Source: Stictocephala bisonia
Taxonomy: Eukaryota; Arthropoda; Insecta; Hemiptera; Membracidae
Reading direction: 5' to 3'
NCBI GenBank assembly: GCA_035578905.1
Contig: JAQJVL010000083.1
Span: 737,861-801,860 of the forward strand
Length of the DNA stretch: 64,000 nucleotides
In this document: positions 56,801 through 60,182 of the stretch, one piece after another
Layout of the letters: every line of letters starts with the position of its first letter
How positions within the stretch are numbered: position 1 is the first letter of the stretch
The notes under the pieces: generated by a model
The model's database searches: none
What the model saw: only the letters and a program-made list of their open reading frames with translations
Told to the model about the DNA's origin: nothing
Translations under genes and position numbers: made by a program

Positions 56801-59800
56801 AGGAAATTACAAAACTTGTACGCTTAGGGAAAATAGAAAAATAACCTGCCATTTTAGGTCTGGTTTAGTAATAAAATTTACTCAAAAACAAATCACAACA
56901 ATTGATTGAAATTACCACAACTAAATTTAAGAGGTTGATGTAATTGTAACGTCAAAAATAAACAGCAAAAACAAATAATAATGTAATTAATTAAAAAATA
57001 TATATTTTTATTAACTATGGAAAAAAACTATTTTTATTAGTTATTGGTTCTTTTCTCAATTGGTGATAATAATGTATAAGAAACTATAAATGCTACTCAC
57101 ATTCATAAAAAACTATAGAGCCAATAATACCATAAATGTTTTTAGAAATAACAGTTCATTTTGTTTTAGATTTAAGAAACAATACACTATTTTGGGTCAG
57201 TAAGTGTTAATTCAATGCAATTTAAAGCATTAATCCCTTTATCATTAATCCAATTCAAGACTTTGTAAAAAAATAATAAATACAAAATTTAACTAGCCTA
57301 TTTTAAAGTAAAAATGCTAAAGACTAATTTTGTTTAGTTTTGATACAATATTAATCTTTTATTGTAAAAGTTATTTTTCAATCCAATTCCCTAGGTTTTG
57401 TAAGGGTTGTTTTTCGTTTCAAATCTAAATAAATAAACTAATATCTTAAGTTCATCATAAAAACCTTTTATTTTTCAAAATACACAATAAAACTAGAAGC
57501 TAATTAATTTCAGAATGTTAGGTGAGTTGTAAACATAATGTTTCCACAAGGTTTTTTTTTATCATGCATGAAGTGATAAGAAAGGGTCAAGATACAGTAA
57601 ACAAGGGTGGAGCTCAGGAGTAAAGGAGGACTGGACTCTGGACTCTTGAACAAAATTGAATGGCTTTAATTCACTGCCTTTTTGTGTGAATTTCTATTCA
57701 TTAATGTTATCTGTCTCTTTTCACATGCTGATAAGAAAGTGGCCAGACTATGGTTGAATATTTTCTGGCTTAGATATTTTGTTTATTTCATAGCCAAATC
57801 ACATGCTGATAAGGAAGTAGCCTTCTATGGGTAGATATTTTCTGACAAAGATAGATTGTTTATCTTTTGGCCAGATGTCTTTGATTGTTCTGTTTATTAC
57901 CTTTTCATAACTGAAACATTTCGGATATGAAAGCTATCTCCCCATTTACGTTTTTCTATAACTGGGACCACAGAACAGATTTTCCTCTCGGTTCCGGTTC
58001 TTTTGTCAATAACCGATAGAACCGACTTTAGGAACCGACCCAACCCTATTTAATACCAGAGAAAATAAGTTAACAAGTAATACCAAAAAGCTCGAGGACA
58101 GTAAAAGGCATTTGCTGAGAGAATGAGATCATAGTGGAAAAAACTAAAAGAAAGAACAACATGTAAAAATTGATTCAATTGCTTATCGCTTTCCTACTAG
58201 GGAAAATAGTCTAATAATAATATTCTTTATAGCATTTACAACATTTTTACAAATAATTGCATTGCATACGACAACAATTCCCATAAAAAGAAGAAAAGTT
58301 ACAACATAAACTAATAGTAAATATATAAATAAATAATGTTTAAGCAGAGTCTTCATTTGTCTGTTGGGCTTTCGAAAGAAAGGCAAGATTTTTCTAATCA
58401 TTTTATATTTTTAAATGAACTTTTTCATTTTGTGATTGAAACTAGAAGAATTATTAAACTTTTGATGAAGAAATATATGGTGACCTAATATCAAGAAGCT
58501 TTTTAACTTGTTTCACGCAACTTTCTCAGCAGACTATTAAAGTATTTTATATTTGAAAAGAGTTCAACATTTGAAGGAGATTTGCACCGTTAAAGAATTC
58601 GAAAGATTGCTAGACCTAAATATAATGCGAATGAAGATAAATATACAACAAACATCTGTTGATGAGACTACAATCTCAAAAAGGAACACTGCTTTACATC
58701 AAGATATAAATTTTGAGGCAGAACTTCTATCATCCTTTTAAGGTAACTTTTTATGGGGTAAATAAAGAAAGAGTTTATCAAAGTAAGCTGTAACATACAA
58801 CAGATAAAGTCTGCACATATGCCATGCGATGAATTACAAAGTTTTATTCATGGATTTTACTACACATTTGCACACTTTTATAAAATATTTTGAATCCCTA
58901 TTGCAATTTACACACTTCTGAAGTTTGTGGCTTTCAAGTCTACAACCTGAGACCTTGAAAATGAGATTGAACTCGACCTAAACTTTTATTTTCTATGACA
59001 CCCTCCATGGGAATTCCACAGTCATAGCCAATAAATTAGTTTACATAGCCATTAAACATAGTGCAGCTGCAAAGTGTATGAATTTCATCTGGTATCATTT
59101 TTAAAATATAGCGTTTTCACCCTTTTCAAAATCACTCCATTACAAAAGCTCATTACATCGCAAGTTTTAAATTGTATGCAGTTTAAAAGTAAATTGTATG
59201 ACACTGTATTGTAAATATGGAAATAAAATGGTAGTCTCCTAGTGGAATTAAGATTTTTAAATTATTCCACCGACAATTATTCACAAACTAAAAAATAATG
59301 AAAACCTTTTTACAAATAAATGACAAATTTAACATTATTTTTGTGGTACTAGCTTAAAGCTAAACATTTATTAAGTAAACAGTTCAGTTGGTTTAACTAG
59401 TACTAACAAGATTATTAATCTAAACACATAAAAAAAACTCCATCTCTATTTGGGACTTCTTTAGAGAGACCACTGTGAAGAATCCAGTGTTCTCTCAAGA
59501 AATCTCAAGTATAAGTGAAATATCAAAAGTTTATGTGTGTTTTTGTTAGTCTATATAAAGACAATTGATTACTGGCTAATACATTAAGTGTAGAAATTTG
59601 ATGATGCCTGTAAAAAATGGGGGGAAACTTTTATTGTTAAAAAACTTTTTATAAAAAAAAAGAAGAATACTTCATGTCAGCATTGACTTTCCATCAGAAA
59701 AAATCCGTGTAGGGTGGTAGTCAGGGTCTGAATGTTGTGTAGGAAAGAGAACTGAGTTTCAAGCTTGTCAGGTAACTGAACAATCTGACCAATACTATGT

Positions 59801-60182
59801 TATTCAGATTCCACATAAATCTGTATGTTCCTTAGTTTTCATGGCTATTGGGTTAATAATAAATAGCTATTTCTAAGGAACAGTCAACCTTAGTAACAAT
59901 GATTACACTTGTTTATCTACACTCATTCGCCTCTCATGTTCACCCTTATCTATATGATCTGTATCTCAGTAATGAATAAGAGGATTCTAAAAAGATATTT
60001 TTTTCTTTATTTAGCCGCAAGATGGAGTGTCAGAGACATCTATGGCTAGAATTTCGGAGGAGGATGAGGAGGGTGACGACAATTCTAGTTGTGGAAGTAC
60101 AACGACCGAATTCATTCCTTCTGTGTGGGACAGTTCAGCCACACCCACTAAGTCTGCTCTGCGGTCCACAGAGAAGGAGAAG
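3494..60182 (+). CDS. LMTK: Lemur tail kinase (LMTK/AATYK-like) gene, 12 exons, partial at both ends
   Basis: Joined exons: 3494-3737, 10423-10496, 22155-22364, 26688-26821, 40282-40366, 40604-40699, 44595-44690, 45295-45522, 47336-50123, 51687-54364, 55404-55457, 60015-60182. All phases agree and give 2,285 codons without a stop. Residues 1-81 are a proline-rich juxtamembrane region. About 92-375 form a kinase domain: glycine loop GRGWFGR (100-106), beta-3 VMVRML with Arg125 in the usual lysine position, alpha-C Glu142, HTDLAARN (220-227), GDYG (239-242) and APE (266-268). The C-lobe ends with [13 protein letters not shown]. Residues 390-2285 are a predicted disordered acidic/Ser tail. The family is known as membrane-anchored kinases of endosomal trafficking and neurite biology, with GRGWFGK, HSDLA-RN and DYG signatures and a giant tail; this match rests on those motifs. 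The transmembrane exon(s) and C-terminus are not in the model. Kinase activity is uncertain because of the Lys-to-Arg change. Confidence 0.9.
3738..5144. other. Intron 1, first part: nothing recognised
   Basis: AT-rich intron DNA with stops in all frames. No repeat or element boundary was recognised. Confidence 0.6.
5145..5448 (+). repeat. Poly-A-tailed retro-inserted sequence
   Basis: About 270 bp of moderately GC-rich DNA ends in AATAAAATT followed by 27 consecutive A (5422-5448). A polyadenylation-like signal next to a long A tail suggests insertion of a reverse-transcribed RNA (SINE or processed transcript). The 5' boundary is approximate, no protein similarity is visible and no target-site duplication was found. 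Confidence 0.5.
5591..5930 (+). repeat. Interspersed repeat family A, copy 1
   Basis: Related to the copies at 27601-27946 (- strand) and 61761-62092 (+). It shares the head GTGCTGTAA-CAAGCTAC, the middle ATGGTTACCATC and the tail from CAGACCAATACT through GGCTATTAATAAATGGCCC. It carries a 17-bp-arm palindrome at 5747-5782 not seen in the other copies. Confidence 0.7.
5747..5782. repeat. 17-bp-arm near-perfect palindrome
   Basis: Arms TAGGTATAAGAAATAAA (5747-5763) and its exact reverse complement (5766-5782) are separated by two bases. The segment GTATAAGAAATAAAACTT recurs directly at about 5812-5829, so part of the arm exists three times within 80 bp. Confidence 0.9.
5931..8468. other. Intron 1, middle: mostly unassigned
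   Basis: AT-rich sequence without recognised genes. About 7900-8095 ends in a run of the type GTCTAAATAAACGAAATAAA, then CAGACAGACA. That resembles the 3' end of a non-LTR element on the + strand, but no coding part accompanies it. No other boundaries were recognised. Confidence 0.45.
8469..9139. mobile_element. pogo/Tigger-like non-autonomous element
   Basis: Terminal inverted repeats: the left begins CTGTAGAAATAAAATTATCC at 8471; the right, read on the - strand from 9137, begins CAGTGGAACTCCAATTATCC. Both continue GAA. TA dinucleotides flank each end (8469-8470, 9138-9139), as expected for Tc1/mariner/pogo insertions. CAGTGGAA..C....TTATCCGAA is the kind of terminus seen in pogo/Tigger elements. 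The interior (about 670 bp) has no intact transposase. Confidence 0.75.
9140..10422. other. Intron 1, last part: nothing recognised
   Basis: AT-rich intron up to the exon 2 acceptor. There is a short ATGAATGAATGA run near 10040. No gene or element was recognised. Confidence 0.6.
10423..10496 (+). CDS. LMTK: LMTK exon 2 (glycine-rich loop)
   Basis: A 74-nt exon between acceptor TTTCCAG and donor GTGAGT. With the split Ala codon it reads [19 protein letters not shown], then RGWFGR. The phrase L.YL.E.GRGWFG is the start of the LMTK kinase domain, with Gly100, Gly102 and Gly105 of the nucleotide-binding loop. The exon ends on a complete codon (phase 0). Confidence 0.9.
10811..13150 (+). repeat. 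74-bp G-rich minisatellite array, about 31-32 copies
   Basis: Unit landmarks: GTGTTTGGGTAGGTGGGTGG, then GGTAGTAGCAGAGAACGTG, then TATTGTTGGTAGGTGGTGGG, then TAGGTGAATACCACC. The period is 74 bp (for example starts at 10923 and 10997), with occasional 72- and 73-bp units near 12001, 12697 and 12919. Units differ by point variants (GTGGGG/GGGGGG, AACGTG/AATGTG/ACATG). The + strand is G-rich with runs of 3-4 G. The - strand has no stop in most units in any frame, which creates long false ORFs. The array lies about 315 bp downstream of exon 2. Confidence 0.97.
13151..14400. other. Intron 2 sequence: nothing recognised
   Basis: AT-rich intron sequence after the minisatellite. A purine-rich patch lies at about 14005-14100. 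No gene or element boundary was found. Confidence 0.55.
14432..14645. repeat. GC-rich island with internal degenerate repeats
   Basis: It starts at a C homopolymer of about 13 bases near 14438. Three degenerate copies of a 30-40-bp block follow, with cores GAGGCCGCAGGCCGA, GAGGTTGCAGGCTGA and GAGGCTGCAGGCCGA, each followed by a TTCC-containing stretch. It is very GC-rich against an AT-rich intron. Origin unknown; probably a transposon or foreign-repeat fragment. Confidence 0.6.
14646..17050. other. Intron 2 sequence with a GC-richer CpG-containing patch
   Basis: Mostly AT-rich. The part at about 15560-16240 is richer in GC and CpG and looks like old mobile DNA, but no coding similarity is visible. 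A 28-bp-period duplicate (TTACACTTTCTAAAAAGTTT) occurs at about 16879-16928. Confidence 0.4.
17051..17170 (+). mobile_element. tRNA-derived SINE
   Basis: The sequence TGGCAGAGTGG matches the RNA polymerase III A box (TRGCNNAGYGG). About 50 bp later GGTTCAGATCC matches the B box (GGTTCRANNCC). The 5' part starts GAGGGGGAGCTGGTGGCAG and the element ends in an AATGAATGAATAATGAATAA tail. The internal promoter spacing fits a tRNA-like head. It abuts the 3' end of the oppositely oriented LINE at 17170 onward. Confidence 0.75.
17171..17615 (-). mobile_element. Probable 3' UTR of the LINE
   Basis: AT-rich sequence directly downstream (in - orientation) of the RT stop at 17616. No coding potential. 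It is assigned to the LINE by position only; its end is blurred by the neighbouring SINE tail. Confidence 0.45.
17616..18745 (-). pseudogene. 5'-truncated non-LTR retrotransposon reverse transcriptase
   Basis: An open frame of 363 codons from its first Met, plus in-frame coding up to about 18745 ([15 protein letters not shown]). Motifs: [24 protein letters not shown] (50-68) and the catalytic FADD (81-84). They are followed by a thumb region with [17 protein letters not shown] and a C-terminal domain with [10 protein letters not shown]. This is a jockey/CR1-type LINE RT with the endonuclease and early RT motifs missing through 5' truncation. The retained frame is uninterrupted, so the insertion is fairly young. 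The 3' UTR runs to about 17170. Confidence 0.88.
18753..18789. repeat. 17-bp-arm perfect palindrome at LINE 5' junction
   Basis: The arm TAAGCATTACTGAAAAA (18753-18769) and its exact reverse complement (18773-18789) flank the 3-base loop GTA. It sits just outside the truncated 5' end of the LINE. A direct duplicate TTAACACATCTTTAAG follows at about 18806 and 18825. Confidence 0.93.
18890..19290 (+). repeat. Interspersed repeat family B, copy 1
   Basis: Shares with 46590-46890 a purine-rich stretch followed by AGCCAGCACT / AACCAGCACT, CAACAACT, GACTATTTCCC, TTTTGCTTCT / TTTCGCTTCT and AGATGTGT / AGATGTCTGTG in the same order. The tail (about 19150-19280) contains an open stretch KFPADINSL that faintly recalls a LINE C-terminus, too weak to call. 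Confidence 0.55.
19291..22154. other. Intron 2, last part: unassigned, one CpG-rich patch
   Basis: Mostly AT-rich. About 20530-20730 is distinctly GC- and CpG-rich (CGCCCCTCGCTGATTGGTTG, GGCCAGCGACGGCC) and about 21140-21260 and 21620-21780 moderately so. These look like old insertions, but no protein or tRNA-like feature was recognised. Confidence 0.4.
22155..22364 (+). CDS. LMTK: LMTK exon 3 (kinase N-lobe)
   Basis: A 70-codon exon between acceptor TTTACAG and donor GTGAGT, continuing the glycine loop with VVEGEA. The beta-3 strand reads KVMVRML, so the usual ATP-anchoring lysine is Arg125. The alpha-C segment [19 protein letters not shown] keeps the Glu (E142) and the LMTK-like EA.PYR.L.H.N.L pattern. 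The hinge is [11 protein letters not shown]. Local GC is far above the intron. Confidence 0.92.
22641..22736 (+). repeat. Intron 3 duplicated segment, copy 1
   Basis: Shares TAAACATACA, GTATGCAAA and the long identical stretch GATCTATGGTTAACATGTGA, continuing TTGACTT, with 24473-24568, in the same orientation about 1.83 kb apart. Confidence 0.8.
23103..23435 (-). mobile_element. LINE 3' end fragment
   Basis: Read on the - strand, the fragment ends AATAAAGTTTTTGATTTG followed by (ATTTG)n, a simple-repeat tail typical of jockey/CR1-type LINEs. A 76-codon open stretch (23203-23433) could be a scrap of ORF C-terminus, but it has no recognisable RT motif. Confidence 0.55.
23858..24356. mobile_element. 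piggyBac-like MITE (499 bp)
   Basis: Bounded by TTAA at both ends (23858-23861, 24353-24356). Perfect 12-bp terminal inverted repeats CCCTTTCCACTC / GAGTGGAAAGGG. TTAA target duplication with CCC-starting ends defines piggyBac-type elements. A subterminal direct repeat ACATACGAGTGGAA occurs at the right end. No transposase coding. Confidence 0.88.
24357..25354. other. Intron 3 sequence incl. duplicated segment copy 2
   Basis: 24473-24568 is the second copy of the segment at 22641-22736 (with an extra AAATA in the A-rich end). The remainder is AT-rich and unassigned. Confidence 0.6.
25355..25642 (+). repeat. 36-bp G-rich minisatellite, 8 copies
   Basis: The unit contains ACGTGTATGGGTGGGCGGGT, then GGGTCAATACCACAGT. 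The period is 36 bp (starts 25363, 25399, 25435, 25471), with one 1-bp deletion near 25510. Since 36 is divisible by three, each forward frame reads as a 12-residue repeat such as [12 protein letters not shown], giving false repetitive ORFs. The core matches the 74-bp minisatellite of intron 2. Confidence 0.95.
25643..26687. other. Intron 3, last part: nothing recognised
   Basis: AT-rich intron up to exon 4. An open frame of 112 codons at 25643-25981 has no recognisable domain and low-complexity composition; not called. Confidence 0.55.
26688..26821 (+). CDS. LMTK: LMTK exon 4 (alpha-D to start of catalytic loop)
   Basis: The exon starts GDLKSFL after TTGCAG, the expected continuation of the LMTK hinge (EACP.GDLK.YL). 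It runs through [17 protein letters not shown] and ends in the middle of a Thr codon at the donor GTTAGT, a weaker but valid 5' splice site. The 13.46-kb intron that follows splits the catalytic loop between HT and DLAARN. Confidence 0.88.
27094..27490 (+). pseudogene. Decayed LINE reverse-transcriptase fragment
   Basis: An open stretch contains [17 protein letters not shown], then [20 protein letters not shown] and ENSCIHA. This matches the RT palm block ([18 protein letters not shown] ... FAYADD) of jockey-type LINEs, with Gly-Ser changed to Asn-Ser and the YADD motif destroyed. About 100 residues survive. It is not from the same LINE subfamily as 17616-18745. Confidence 0.65.
27601..27946 (-). 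repeat. Interspersed repeat family A, full-length copy
   Basis: The reverse complement aligns over its whole length with 61761-62092: TGGTTGCCATCGACGT, GAAGT(T/C)TGGGGTGTCCA, TTCCACGTAAAGCTGTAGGT and TTGGGCTATTA are shared in order. Head GGTGCAGTGCTGTAACC; tail TTGCCCTTTCTGAGAAAC. Confidence 0.85.
28000..30228. other. Intron 4 sequence, possible minor LINE scrap
   Basis: Mostly AT-rich. Around 28755-28960 (+) fragmentary translations include [10 protein letters not shown], reminiscent of the C-terminal region after LINE RTs, interrupted by stops. A TAGTAAAGT-type tandem run lies near 29525-29585. Nothing else was recognised. Confidence 0.35.
30229..31388 (+). mobile_element. piggyBac-like element with internal deletion
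   Basis: TTAA at both ends (30229-30232, 31385-31388) and perfect 12-bp inverted termini CCCTTTGAGGAC / GTCCTCAAAGGG. Three subterminal GC-rich repeats near the left end (about 30243-30355), each around GGRCCGAT...GGCC. On the + strand, 30715-30948 reads like the acidic N-terminus of a piggyBac transposase: [12 protein letters not shown], stop, then [19 protein letters not shown] and [12 protein letters not shown]. The catalytic region is absent, so this is a deletion derivative (1,160 bp with TTAA). The expected start ATG is GTG and one in-frame TGA is present. Confidence 0.88.
31600..31995 (-). pseudogene. mariner-type transposase, C-terminal remnant
   Basis: On the - strand the translation contains [20 protein letters not shown], then (after a break) ETTLEGM and [24 protein letters not shown] and [19 protein letters not shown] carries the second catalytic Asp of mariner DD34D transposases. 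The C-terminal L..R..KCI...GDYVEK pattern is also typical. Stops and a deletion between the blocks show it is dead. Confidence 0.8.
31998..32275. repeat. GC-rich insert with inverted partner at 36240-36581
   Basis: CATTGATTTTACTATA at 32026-32041 is followed by a GC-rich, CT-rich tract (CCTCTCTCTCTCGCACGC). The reverse complement of 36240-36581 starts with the same 16 bases and has a comparable order of degenerate motifs (GGGAG, GAGGC, CTCTCTCTCT). This suggests the two ends of one inserted element or two inverted copies of a repeat. Confidence 0.5.
32276..33724. other. Intron 4 sequence: nothing recognised
   Basis: AT-rich, stops in all frames, no recognisable element ends. Confidence 0.55.
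33730..34983 (-). pseudogene. 5'-truncated LINE reverse transcriptase, frame intact
   Basis: A 360-codon open frame (33896-34978, - strand). [19 protein letters not shown] is followed by the catalytic YADD (in [10 protein letters not shown]) and the thumb [17 protein letters not shown]. The C-terminal domain has [10 protein letters not shown] and [13 protein letters not shown]. These features identify a jockey-type non-LTR RT. The RT N-terminal fingers and endonuclease are missing, cut at a short (TA)n at about 34980. The 3' end (33730-33760) is an AATTCTATTCAATTCTATTC tail. The uninterrupted frame suggests a recent truncated insertion. The 63591-64000 fragment is a related element. Confidence 0.88.
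34984..35652. other. Intron 4 sequence: nothing recognised
   Basis: AT-rich, no supported feature. Confidence 0.55.
35653..35998. mobile_element. Insertion flanked by 11-bp direct repeats
   Basis: TTTGGTGCTAT occurs at 35653-35663 and 35988-35998, bracketing 324 bp that are partly GC-rich. Inside, ATTGCGCGCAACTCG occurs twice in direct orientation (about 35799 and 35861). A perfect 11-bp flanking repeat is the size of a target-site duplication. The element type was not recognised. Confidence 0.5.
36240..36581. repeat. GC-rich insert, inverted partner of 31998-32275
   Basis: Ends on its right with TATAGTAAAATCAATG (36566-36581), the exact reverse complement of the motif at 32026-32041. It contains a GAGAGAGAGAGA-type purine tract and unrelated GC-rich sequence. 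Confidence 0.5.
36582..36813 (-). pseudogene. mariner-type transposase, N-terminal remnant
   Basis: Starting from an ATG at 36813 on the - strand, the translation reads [20 protein letters not shown], then [14 protein letters not shown], a break, and [11 protein letters not shown]. This matches the N-terminal helix-turn-helix of mariner-like transposases (CE.R..I.FL...G....EIH..L ... WCR.F..GR). It has one internal stop. Orientation and order relative to the C-terminal remnant at 31600-31995 are those of a single element split by later insertions. Confidence 0.78.
36814..38750. other. Intron 4 sequence: nothing recognised
   Basis: AT-rich intron with a moderately GC-rich stretch at about 37690-37810; no gene, RT motif or element boundary found. 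Confidence 0.5.
38751..38817 (-). repeat. Family A repeat, 3' fragment only
   Basis: The reverse complement of TATGGGACCTACAGCTTTACGT and its neighbours matches the last ~70 bp of family A (AAAGCTGTAGGTCCC, TTGCCCTGGC, ATTAGGCTAT). It retains only the 3' end, as expected from 5'-truncated retrotransposition. Confidence 0.75.
38818..39800. other. Intron 4 sequence: nothing recognised
   Basis: AT-rich, no supported feature. Confidence 0.5.
39801..40046. mobile_element. Foldback/MITE-like inverted-repeat element
   Basis: The arm CAGCTGTAGTTCACAGCTAC plus CTC (39837-39859) pairs with 39977-39999, 22 of 23 positions. Further out, AAGCCTTTGT...AGGTAG (39801-39819) pairs imperfectly with CTACCTatcatAAAGGCTT (40028-40046). 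The ~245-bp unit would fold into a long hairpin. No coding. Confidence 0.65.
40282..40366 (+). CDS. LMTK: LMTK exon 5 (catalytic loop and DYG motif)
   Basis: An 85-nt exon between TTACAG and GTAATA. Joined to the preceding AC it gives [20 protein letters not shown], then YGTSIETYK. The catalytic Asp222 and Asn227 are present. The metal-binding Asp240 sits in DYG rather than DFG, as is known for LMTK kinases. The HRD arginine is Thr221; vertebrate LMTKs also lack it (HSD). Confidence 0.93.
40604..40699 (+). CDS. LMTK: LMTK exon 6 (activation segment, APE)
   Basis: A 32-codon exon between TTTTAG and GTAACA, phase 0 at both ends. It reads [19 protein letters not shown], followed by TLHCTD. The pattern DYY...VP.RW.APE matches a tyrosine-kinase-like activation segment and P+1 loop, with Tyr252/253 as candidate regulatory tyrosines. 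It is separated from exon 5 by only 237 bp. Confidence 0.92.
40700..41270. other. Intron 6, first part: nothing recognised
   Basis: AT-rich intron directly downstream of exon 6, no recognised feature. Confidence 0.55.
41274..41375 (+). repeat. 36-bp minisatellite patch, 3 copies
   Basis: GTACATGTATGAGCGGGCGG and two more units start 36 bp apart (41281, 41317, 41353). Same core as 25355-25642 (TGTATGGGTGGGCGGGTGGG, then TCAATAC). Confidence 0.92.
41376..42932. other. Intron 6 sequence with (AT)n microsatellite
   Basis: Contains a perfect (AT)23 run at 41803-41848. The rest is AT-rich. An open frame of 106 codons at 42281-42601 is hydrophobic, compositionally biased and has no recognisable family, so it is not called as a gene. 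Confidence 0.6.
42933..44072 (+). repeat. 95-bp tandem array, exactly 12 copies
   Basis: The unit begins GAATTACATTACGCTGTAAG. Starts occur every 95 bp (42933, 43028, 43123 and so on), giving 12 x 95 = 1,140 bp. Copies are nearly identical. Variants: GTGTCC in copies 1-3 against GTCTCC in 4-12; ATTGATTC in 1, 3 and 8 against ATTAATTC elsewhere; ACTGAAG only in copy 1; GCGTAAAC only in copy 10. Each unit holds CTTAAGTG..CACTTTTAAG, which can form a small hairpin, and a consensus splice-donor-like GTAAGT. Confidence 0.98.
44073..44594. other. Intron 6, last part: nothing recognised
   Basis: AT-rich sequence between the 95-bp array and exon 7. Confidence 0.55.
44595..44690 (+). CDS. LMTK: LMTK exon 7 (alpha-F)
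   Basis: A 32-codon exon between TGTAG and GTGGGT, phase 0. It encodes [20 protein letters not shown], then [19 protein letters not shown] replaces the canonical DVWSFGV of most tyrosine kinases; Asn here is usual for LMTKs. It lies about 520 bp downstream of the 95-bp tandem array. Confidence 0.92.
44691..45294. other. Intron 7: nothing recognised
   Basis: AT-rich 604-bp intron without recognised features. Confidence 0.6.
45295..45522 (+). CDS. LMTK: LMTK exon 8 (end of kinase domain)
   Basis: A 76-codon exon starting [19 protein letters not shown] after TTGCAG. It contains [10 protein letters not shown], the end of the alpha-H/alpha-I region, and closes with [18 protein letters not shown]. 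The phrase EF.RRW..LRP immediately after the kinase domain is an LMTK hallmark. The donor chosen is GTGTTT, weak but in phase 0 with exon 9. If unspliced, translation would continue 46 codons to a stop at about 45660, giving a tail-less kinase; there is no evidence for such an isoform. Confidence 0.85.
45523..46589. other. Intron 8, first part: nothing recognised
   Basis: AT-rich; no element boundary recognised. Confidence 0.55.
46590..46890 (+). repeat. Interspersed repeat family B, copy 2
   Basis: Matches 18890-19150 in motif order: GAGAATGAGAGAGG-type purine tract, AATCCCAACCAGCACT, AGCAACAACT, TCTGACTATTTCCC, TTTTCGCTTCTTA and AGATGTCTGTGATTC. Confidence 0.55.
47336..50123 (+). CDS. LMTK: LMTK exon 9 (first giant tail exon)
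   Basis: A 2,788-nt exon from acceptor TTTCAG ([19 protein letters not shown]) to donor GTAAGT after VAMLSQ. It encodes about 929 residues (390-1318) with strong bias to Ser, Asp, Glu, Lys and Asn. There are many acidic/Ser clusters of casein-kinase-2 type, such as [10 protein letters not shown] near residue 1076. No globular domain, membrane segment or repeat is evident. The exon is open from splice site to splice site. The open frame continues about 23 codons into the intron, which I exclude. Confidence 0.88.
50369..50435 (+). repeat. Degenerate copy of the G-rich minisatellite
   Basis: TACGTGTATGGGTTGGTGAG, then TGAGTCAACCTGTACTGA, then ACGTGTATAGTTGGGTGGGG. About two units with the shared core and an interval of about 40 bp. 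The fourth intron of this gene that carries the family. Confidence 0.75.
50897..51075 (+). mobile_element. tRNA-derived SINE
   Basis: Starts GCCGGCATGGTGGCTCAGTG. TGGCTCAGTGG is a perfect A box. AAGTTCCAAGATT about 40 bp downstream is a degenerate B box. The body contains CACACAGGCTTGTAAGCCCA and the element ends in an A-rich tail (about 51056-51078). It is a different SINE family from 17051-17170. Confidence 0.75.
51687..54364 (+). CDS. LMTK: LMTK exon 10 (second giant tail exon)
   Basis: A 2,678-nt exon from acceptor TTACAG to donor GTAAGT, about residues 1319-2211. It holds blocks that look conserved rather than random: [19 protein letters not shown] near the start, [12 protein letters not shown] near residue 1490, and [18 protein letters not shown] near 1520-1535. 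The end reads [20 protein letters not shown], then IWR. The SSSSGEF-aromatic-Arg/Lys phrase resembles a tail motif of vertebrate LMTKs (from memory). The tail is otherwise acidic and probably disordered, the kind of region that carries trafficking and phosphatase docking sites. Confidence 0.88.
54365..55403. other. Intron 10: nothing recognised
   Basis: AT-rich, ending in a long pyrimidine-rich stretch before exon 11. Confidence 0.6.
55404..55457 (+). CDS. LMTK: LMTK exon 11 (18-codon microexon)
   Basis: A 54-nt exon between ATTTAG and GTAGGA, phase 0 on both sides, reading [18 protein letters not shown]. It follows a long pyrimidine-rich tract (about 55230-55400). Joined to exon 10 it gives [14 protein letters not shown]. 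Length divisible by three means it can be skipped without a frameshift. Confidence 0.75.
55458..56413. other. Intron 11, first part: nothing recognised
   Basis: AT-rich, no supported feature. Confidence 0.55.
56414..58048. mobile_element. hAT-like non-autonomous DNA transposon
   Basis: The left end TAGTGATGGGTTGGC leads into clustered CGGTTC motifs (CGGTTCCGGTTCGGTTC, about 56449-56465). The right end, read on the - strand, is TAGGGTTGGGTCGGTTCC followed by more CGGTTC motifs. Ends of TAGNG.TGGG type and short subterminal repeats are typical of hAT elements. Length about 1.63 kb; no open frame of note, so non-autonomous. Flanking 8-mers (TATAGTAA, TTTAATAC) do not match, so the insertion is old or the ends are off by a few bases. 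Confidence 0.6.
58049..59694. other. Intron 11 sequence: nothing recognised
   Basis: AT-rich. Short open frames near 58183-58401 (-) and 58553-58741 (+) lack recognisable domains and are not called. Confidence 0.5.
59700..59885 (+). repeat. Family A repeat, 5'-truncated copy
   Basis: Matches the second half of 61761-62092: GGTGGTAGTCAGGGTCTGAA, TGTTGTGTAGG, ACTGAGTTTCAAGCTTGTCA, GACCAATACTATG, GATTCCACATAAATCTGTA and GGCTATTGGG. The head is missing. Confidence 0.8.
60015..60182 (+). CDS. LMTK: LMTK exon 12 (last recognised exon)
   Basis: A 56-codon exon from TTTAG to GTATTT, phase 0. It reads [20 protein letters not shown], then a Ser-rich stretch, [19 protein letters not shown] and TEKEK. 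GC content and absence of stops fit coding sequence. No stop codon is reached, so at least one more exon follows beyond 60182; none is certain in the last 3.8 kb. Confidence 0.78.
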
